Positions 60,042 to 64,000 of a stretch of 64,000 nucleotides of DNA are shown piece after piece. Position 1 is the first letter of the stretch. The number at the start of each line of letters is the position of its first letter. The stretch comes from Halopiger goleimassiliensis (GTDB lineage: Archaea > Halobacteriota > Halobacteria > Halobacteriales > Natrialbaceae). The stretch covers positions 712,815 to 776,814 of the forward strand of contig NZ_HG315690.1 in NCBI RefSeq assembly GCF_000455345.1. The letters run 5' to 3'. The notes beneath the pieces are model-generated. The model did not search any database and was not told the DNA's origin. It saw only the letters and a list, made by a program, of their open reading frames with translations. A program made the position numbers and the translations under genes.

Positions 60042-61061
60042 TCAGCCCCCTCGATCGACCAGGTTCGCCAGTCGGTCCTCCGCTTCGGCGACGACGTCCG
60101 TAACGACGGTTTCGGCAGACGGGGCGTCGTCGACCAGGCCGACGCTCTGTCCGGCGAACAGCGCCATCTCCGCGATGTCGCCGTCGACGTCCGGCGTCGC
60201 CAGCGCTTCGTCGTACCGTTCGATCGGCGTGCCGTCGGCGGTCGTCGCGACGACGTCCTCCTCGCCCGGTCGCTCCCCCGGCGCGGGTTCGCCCGCGTCG
60301 GCCCAGCGCTCGAGCGTCTCGTTCTCGAGGACGCGGTGGGGCGTGCCGGGCCACCCCTTGTCGAACGCCGTCGTGTAGGCGGTGTCGGTCTCGTCGCTCT
60401 CGAGCAATCGTTGTCGGTAGGTCTCGTGAATACGGGCCTCCCGCGTCGCGGCGAATCGGGTCCCGAGCCAGGCTCCATCAGCGCCGAGCGCGAGCGCGGC
60501 CACGACGCCGCGACCGTCGCCGATCCCGCCCACGGCGACGATGGGAGCCTCCTCGCCGACCGCATCGGTGACGCGGGGGACCAGCGCCGTCGTCGCCACC
60601 TCGCTCTGGACGTGGCCGCCCGCCTCGCGGCCCTGTGCGACGACGACGTCGACGCCCGCCGCGACCGCCGCACGGGCCTCGTCGGCGCTGCCGACCGTCT
60701 GCAGGACGGTCGCCCCGGCGTCGCGCGCCCGCTCGACGAACGGTTCGGCGTCGCCGAAGGAGAACGATACGACGTCCGCGCCCGCCTCGAGCACGACCTC
60801 GAGGTGCGCCTCGGTGTCGACGACGGTCGTCGCCTCGTCGAGCACGAGGTTGACGGCGAACGGACGATCGGTCCGATCACGGGTGTCGCGGACGACGCGC
60901 TCGGTCTCGTCGATATCGCGCCAGGTCACGGCGAGGTGGCCGAGTCCGCCGGCGTTCGAGACCGCCGCGGCCAGGGCCGGGTTCGTGGCGCTGCCGATCG
61001 GGGCCTGCACGATCGGGTAGTCGACGCCGAGTACCTCACAGAGGGGCGTCTCGAGGCTCAT
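60042..61061 (-). CDS. Nitronate monooxygenase-type FMN enzyme
   Basis: A 339-residue TIM-barrel flavoprotein. Start MSLETPLCEVLGVDYPIVQA; FMN and substrate loops include IGSATNPALAAAVSNAGGLG, VVAQGREAGGHV and PIVAVGGIGDGRGVVAALAL, and GADGAWLGTRFAATREA. It oxidises nitronates or acts as an enoyl-type reductase; haloarchaeal roles are untested. Its ATG overlaps the TGA of moaC by four bases (ATGA), so the two are translationally coupled. Confidence 0.88.
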   Translation of the reverse strand: MSLETPLCEVLGVDYPIVQAPIGSATNPALAAAVSNAGGLGHLAVTWRDIDETERVVRDTRDRTDRPFAVNLVLDEATTVVDTEAHLEVVLEAGADVVSFSFGDAEPFVERARDAGATVLQTVGSADEARAAVAAGVDVVVAQGREAGGHVQSEVATTALVPRVTDAVGEEAPIVAVGGIGDGRGVVAALALGADGAWLGTRFAATREARIHETYRQRLLESDETDTAYTTAFDKGWPGTPHRVLENETLERWADAGEPAPGERPGEEDVVATTADGTPIERYDEALATPDVDGDIAEMALFAGQSVGLVDDAPSAETVVTDVVAEAEDRLANLVDRGG

Positions 61062-61576
61062 TCGTCGGGTTCCGGCCGTCGTTTCTCCTTCTCGAGCACC
61101 CGCACGTTCTCGATGGCCGTCTCGGGGTACTGCCCGTCCTGGTCTTTTTCCACCGCTTTGACCATGTCCCAGACGACGTTCAGGCCGGTCGTGACCCCCT
61201 CGAGAGCCTCCATCTCGCAGCCCGTCTTCCCGGTGGTCTCGACGGCGACCCGGAGTTCCACGCGGTCCGCCTCGAGCGAGAACTCGGTGTCGACGTTCGT
61301 GATCGGAATTTGGTGACACATCGGGATCGTCTCCCAGGTGTGTTTCACCGCCTGGATCGCGCCGACGCGGGCCGTCGCGAGGACGTCGCCCTTCCCGATC
61401 TCGTCCGCGCGGATCGCTTCGACGGTCGAGGGGCGCAGGCGAATCTCGCCGGCGGCGACCGCACGTCGCTCGCTGTCGGGTTTGTCGCCGACGTCGACCA
61501 TCTGCACGTCGCCCTCGTCGGTGGTGTGGGTAAGCCCGTCGGCGCTCGAGTCCGCCGCCGACTCCTCCTCAGGCAT
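61058..61576 (-). CDS. moaC: Cyclic pyranopterin monophosphate synthase MoaC
   Basis: A 172-residue MoaC making cPMP, the first stable molybdenum-cofactor intermediate. Core motifs GDVQMVDVGDKPDSERRAV, KHTWETIPMCHQIPITNV and GKTGCEMEALEGVTTGLNVV (catalytic Lys and Asp in MVKAVEKDQ). Start ATG 61576 gives an acidic leader; an in-frame GTG three codons upstream (61585) is also possible. It overlaps the end of nnr by eight bases and is coupled to the nitronate monooxygenase downstream. Confidence 0.93.
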   Translation of the reverse strand: MPEEESAADSSADGLTHTTDEGDVQMVDVGDKPDSERRAVAAGEIRLRPSTVEAIRADEIGKGDVLATARVGAIQAVKHTWETIPMCHQIPITNVDTEFSLEADRVELRVAVETTGKTGCEMEALEGVTTGLNVVWDMVKAVEKDQDGQYPETAIENVRVLEKEKRRPEPDE

Positions 61577-62996
61577 CGCTCTCACCCCACAGCACTCGGG
61601 GAATCTCTTCGAGGAGCTCGGAGGCGAGGAAGCCGTGTGCGTCGGCCTCGGCGAGGCGTTCGCCCGCGAGACCGTTGACGTGAGCGGCCGCCGCGGCGGC
61701 GTCCATCGGCTCCGCGCCCTCGAGCAGTCCGGCGACGATTCCCGCCAGCGTGTCGCCGGTACCGCCGACCTTCATGCCGACGGCCCCGGAGCGACTGATC
61801 CGCGTGCGCTCGCCGTCGGTGATCACGTCGTTCGCCCCCTTCGCGAGGACGATATGACCGAGGTCGGCCGCGAACGCCTCGATCTCGTCGGCGGCCGCCG
61901 CGAGGTCGTCCGCGTCGGGGCCGCCCATCCGCGCGAGTTCCCGCCGGTTGGGCGTACAGACCAGCGTCGCGTCGGTCTCGACCTCGGGCACGACCTCGAG
62001 CGCGTCCGCGTCGACGACGGCCCGCCCGGCGTACGCCGAGAGGAACTGGCGGGTCGCCTCGAGGGTCTCGTCGGCGGTCCCGAGACCGGGACCGATGACG
62101 ACGACGTTGTCGTACTGCTGGGCCGTCTCGAGAAGGTCGTCGGCTACCTCGGGGGTGAGGACGTCCTCCTCGTAGGGCTGGACGATCAGGTCCTCGCCGT
62201 ACCCCTGGATCTCGCCGCCGACCGACTCGGGTGCGGCGACGAAGGAGAGTTCCGCGCCGGCCCGCAAGGCGGCCTGGGCAGCCAGCGCGGGCGCGCCGGT
62301 GTACGGACCGCCGCCGATGACGTAGGGGCGGCCGTCGCGGTCGTCGGGCCGAGCGAGGCGAACGTCGCCCGGACCGACGAACCGCTCGGCGGCGGCCGGG
62401 ATGCCGATGTCGGCGACCGTGACCTCGCAGTCGAGGGCCTCGAGTCCGGGCTTCGTATCGTGGAACGTGACGACCCGATCGGCCGCCACCCCGTTGTTGG
62501 CGTGGTCGCCTCCGTCGGCGTCGAAGCCCGAGGGGACGTCGACAGAGACGACCGTGGCGTCCGCCGCGTTGATCGCTTCGGCCGCGGTCGCGGCGGGTTC
62601 CCGGAGGTCGCCGCTGATCCCCGTTCCCAACATCGCGTCGACGACCACGTCGCAGTCCGGAAGGTCGAACCCGCTCGAGTCCGTCACCTCGCGGGCGTCG
62701 TAGCCCGCTCGCTGCAAGGCGTCCCAGTTCTCGCGGGCGATCTCGGTCCCGATGGTCTCGGAGCGGCCCAGCAGGAGTGTGGTGACGTCGTACGCGTCCA
62801 GAAAGCGGGCAGCGACGAACGCGTCGCCGCCGTTGTTCCCGCGTCCGGCGACGATCACGACCGTCGCGCCCGGGTCGGCGACCTCGCGAACGACGCTGGC
62901 GACGGCGTTCCCGCTCGACTCCATCAACTGCTTGCGCGGCACGCCCAGCGCCGCGGCGTTCTCGTCGACGGCGGCCATCCGCTCGCCTGTAATCAT
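61569..62996 (-). CDS. nnr: Bifunctional NAD(P)HX repair enzyme (epimerase/dehydratase)
   Basis: A 475-residue fusion. Residues 1-205 are the YjeF_N epimerase (MITGERMAAVDENAAALGVP; VVIVAGRGNNGGDAFVAARF), which interconverts R and S NAD(P)HX. Residues about 215-475 are the ribokinase-like dehydratase with ATP/ADP loop MKVGGTGDTLAGIVAGLLEG and VCTPNRRELARM. Together they restore hydrated NAD(P)H. First gene of a minus-strand operon with moaC and the nitronate monooxygenase. ATG 62996 is the family start; an upstream extension is not conserved-looking. Confidence 0.92.
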   Translation of the reverse strand: MITGERMAAVDENAAALGVPRKQLMESSGNAVASVVREVADPGATVVIVAGRGNNGGDAFVAARFLDAYDVTTLLLGRSETIGTEIARENWDALQRAGYDAREVTDSSGFDLPDCDVVVDAMLGTGISGDLREPAATAAEAINAADATVVSVDVPSGFDADGGDHANNGVAADRVVTFHDTKPGLEALDCEVTVADIGIPAAAERFVGPGDVRLARPDDRDGRPYVIGGGPYTGAPALAAQAALRAGAELSFVAAPESVGGEIQGYGEDLIVQPYEEDVLTPEVADDLLETAQQYDNVVVIGPGLGTADETLEATRQFLSAYAGRAVVDADALEVVPEVETDATLVCTPNRRELARMGGPDADDLAAAADEIEAFAADLGHIVLAKGANDVITDGERTRISRSGAVGMKVGGTGDTLAGIVAGLLEGAEPMDAAAAAAHVNGLAGERLAEADAHGFLASELLEEIPRVLWGESDA

Positions 62997-63103
62997 ACCT
63001 GCAGGTTCGACCGGACAACCGTTCAACGTTGCGGACCCCACGACGGCGCGGACCCATCTCTGTTAGGCAATACGACCAACCCGATCGCGTCCCTCTCTCC
63101 GGC

Positions 63104-63601
63104 GTGAACGTCTTCTGGCTCGACGAGGATCCGCGGCTCGCCGCGCGCTATCACTGCGATCAGCACGTCAACAAACTGCTGCTCGAGGCCGCACAGGTGC
63201 TCTGTACGGCGGCCCGGGAGAACGGCTACGACGCGGACTTTCTCTATCGATCCACTCACGTCGATCATCCCGTCACGCAGTGGGCGATCGAATCGCGGGC
63301 GAACTGGCTGCGCCTGCGGGACCACGCCGAGGCGCTCAACGCCGAGTTCGTCGAGCGCTACGGGAAGGACGACGACCACGCGAGCTGGCAGGTGATCGAC
63401 CGTATCGACCCCGACGCGATCGAGTTCCCGAGCGAGGAGCCGACGCCCCGACCGCAGACGATGCCCGACGAGTACAAACGCCCCGGCGATCCGGTCGCCG
63501 CCTACCGCGCCTACTACGCAGGCGAGAAGGCTGAGATGGCCGAGTGGCGGTACTGCGAGGAACCGCCCTGGCTCGAGGAGTACCGGTCCGACCCCGCGTG
63601 A
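63104..63601 (+). CDS. Conserved archaeal/phage-like protein, GTG start
   Basis: A 165-residue protein if read from GTG 63104 (GVNVFW in the open frame becomes M-NVFWLDEDPRLAARYHCD). The pattern LDEDP...YHCDQHVNKLLLEAAQ and the later STHVDHPVTQWAIESRANW, RPQTMPDEYKRPGDPVAAYR matches a family found in archaea and tailed phages, usually left hypothetical. Cys and His spacing could bind metal. The ORF could start earlier at a TTG (63029), but that part is Arg-rich. Function unknown; origin by phage transfer is possible. Confidence 0.65.
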   Translation: MNVFWLDEDPRLAARYHCDQHVNKLLLEAAQVLCTAARENGYDADFLYRSTHVDHPVTQWAIESRANWLRLRDHAEALNAEFVERYGKDDDHASWQVIDRIDPDAIEFPSEEPTPRPQTMPDEYKRPGDPVAAYRAYYAGEKAEMAEWRYCEEPPWLEEYRSDPA

Positions 63602-63709
63602 CCGATCGCGGGTCCCACAGCGCGACCGAAGGCCACGCTACCATCGCGTTCGACCGACATGTCGGCGACAGTACATTCATGGCACCGGCCGACGTCGTAG
63701 TACCTACCG

Positions 63710-64000
63710 ATGTTTCCGCCGATGGTCTCCCCGGAGTCGATCGTTCCGGACGACGTGAGCGCCGACGACGTGAACCCGTTCACGCAGGTCTACGAGGACG
63801 TCGTCGTCTACGACGAGCGAGACGCGGACGAGCCGCTCTACGAGGGTCCGATCGTCGTCCACGCGAACGGGTGGCTCGAACTCGAGGGGAACCGCCTCCT
63901 CTCACCGCACGCGGTCCACCACGTCGACGTCTACGACGACGACCGCGGCGAGTGGGCGGGCGAAGCGGACGGCGACAGCCGGGGCGGCGACGGAGGCGGT
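63710..64000 (+). CDS. Partial gene, acidic protein of unknown function
   Basis: An open frame from ATG 63710 (MFPPMVSPESIVPDDVSADD...) with no stop before the window edge, so at least 97 codons. Composition is acidic and codon use matches the neighbours. Segments such as GPIVVHANGWLELEGNRLLS and HHVDVYDDDRGEW are beta-rich. An ATG four codons later (63722) is an alternative start. A TATA-like TACATTCAT lies about 30 nt upstream. Not recognised, and the C-terminal part is missing. Confidence 0.65.
   Translation, partial: MFPPMVSPESIVPDDVSADDVNPFTQVYEDVVVYDERDADEPLYEGPIVVHANGWLELEGNRLLSPHAVHHVDVYDDDRGEWAGEADGDSRGGDGGG

Overview
The window reads as chromosome of an extremely halophilic archaeon (class Halobacteria; the gene set fits the Natrialba/Haloterrigena/Natrinema side, but that is inference). 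Evidence: high G+C throughout, very acidic predicted proteins rich in Asp and Glu, many TATA elements 25-30 nt upstream of start codons (leaderless transcription), Tat-type rather than Sec-type signal peptides, a PGF-CTERM surface protein, PAN and Cdc48 proteasomal ATPases, archaeal HMG-CoA synthase, archaeal Mch and CoaD, DacZ diadenylate cyclase, and many tiny zinc-finger proteins. Coding density is about 90 percent. No rRNA, CRISPR array, insertion sequence or integrase was seen; there is one tRNA (Leu, anticodon TAG).

Layout. 0-4.6 kb: NarK-type transporter, small winged-helix regulator, PAN ATPase, GMP synthase glutaminase subunit, two small Cys-motif proteins. 4.7-12.1 kb: PGF-CTERM exported protein, one-TM acidic protein, Lhr-type helicase, PAS-PAS-GAF histidine kinase and a receiver-only protein whose phospho-acceptor Asp is Asn. 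12.2-18.4 kb: HMG-CoA synthase, large exported pilin-like/CARDB-like protein, DUF2150, TatD-type hydrolase, zinc ribbon, NYN-domain protein. 18.6-26.7 kb: Tat-exported subtilase (halolysin type), LarC with a His-rich insert, Cdc48, membrane protein, EamA transporter, DUF7344-like regulator. 26.8-33.2 kb: complete five-gene dipeptide/oligopeptide ABC importer on the minus strand with a strong leaderless promoter. 33.3-38.5 kb: RNase H-fold protein, DUF2240, HAD phosphatase, a K+/H+ antiporter with its regulatory subunit, and methylglyoxal synthase. 38.2-41.9 kb: an internally deleted SDR gene, a CopZ-like chaperone, a P1B metal ATPase, and a broken methyltransferase gene. 42-52.5 kb: housekeeping and conserved haloarchaeal genes (haloacid-dehalogenase type, TrxR-like, VOC, PyrF, cupredoxin lipoprotein, GTPBP1-type GTPase, Mch, second CopZ-like protein, PQQ-like propeller). 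52.5-56.5 kb: malic enzyme/phosphotransacetylase fusion interrupted by a one-base shift in a C6 run, CoaD, TFB-like small protein, tRNA-Leu followed by a nested hairpin region containing a copy of its own 3' end. 56.7-64 kb: DacZ-MscS pair, uridine-phosphorylase-type enzyme, DUF488-like protein, and a coupled nnr-moaC-nitronate monooxygenase operon.

Themes: osmotic and K+ homeostasis (DacZ-MscS, KhtTU-like antiporter next to methylglyoxal synthase), copper/heavy-metal handling (two CopZ-like proteins, P1B ATPase with an unusual YPC motif, blue-copper lipoprotein), peptide utilisation (halolysin plus peptide importer), and proteolysis (PAN and Cdc48). The least explained items are the Asn-substituted receiver, the tRNA-derived hairpin region, the shared divergent TATA element at about 59.55 kb, and a small zone of gene decay around 37.6-41.9 kb.
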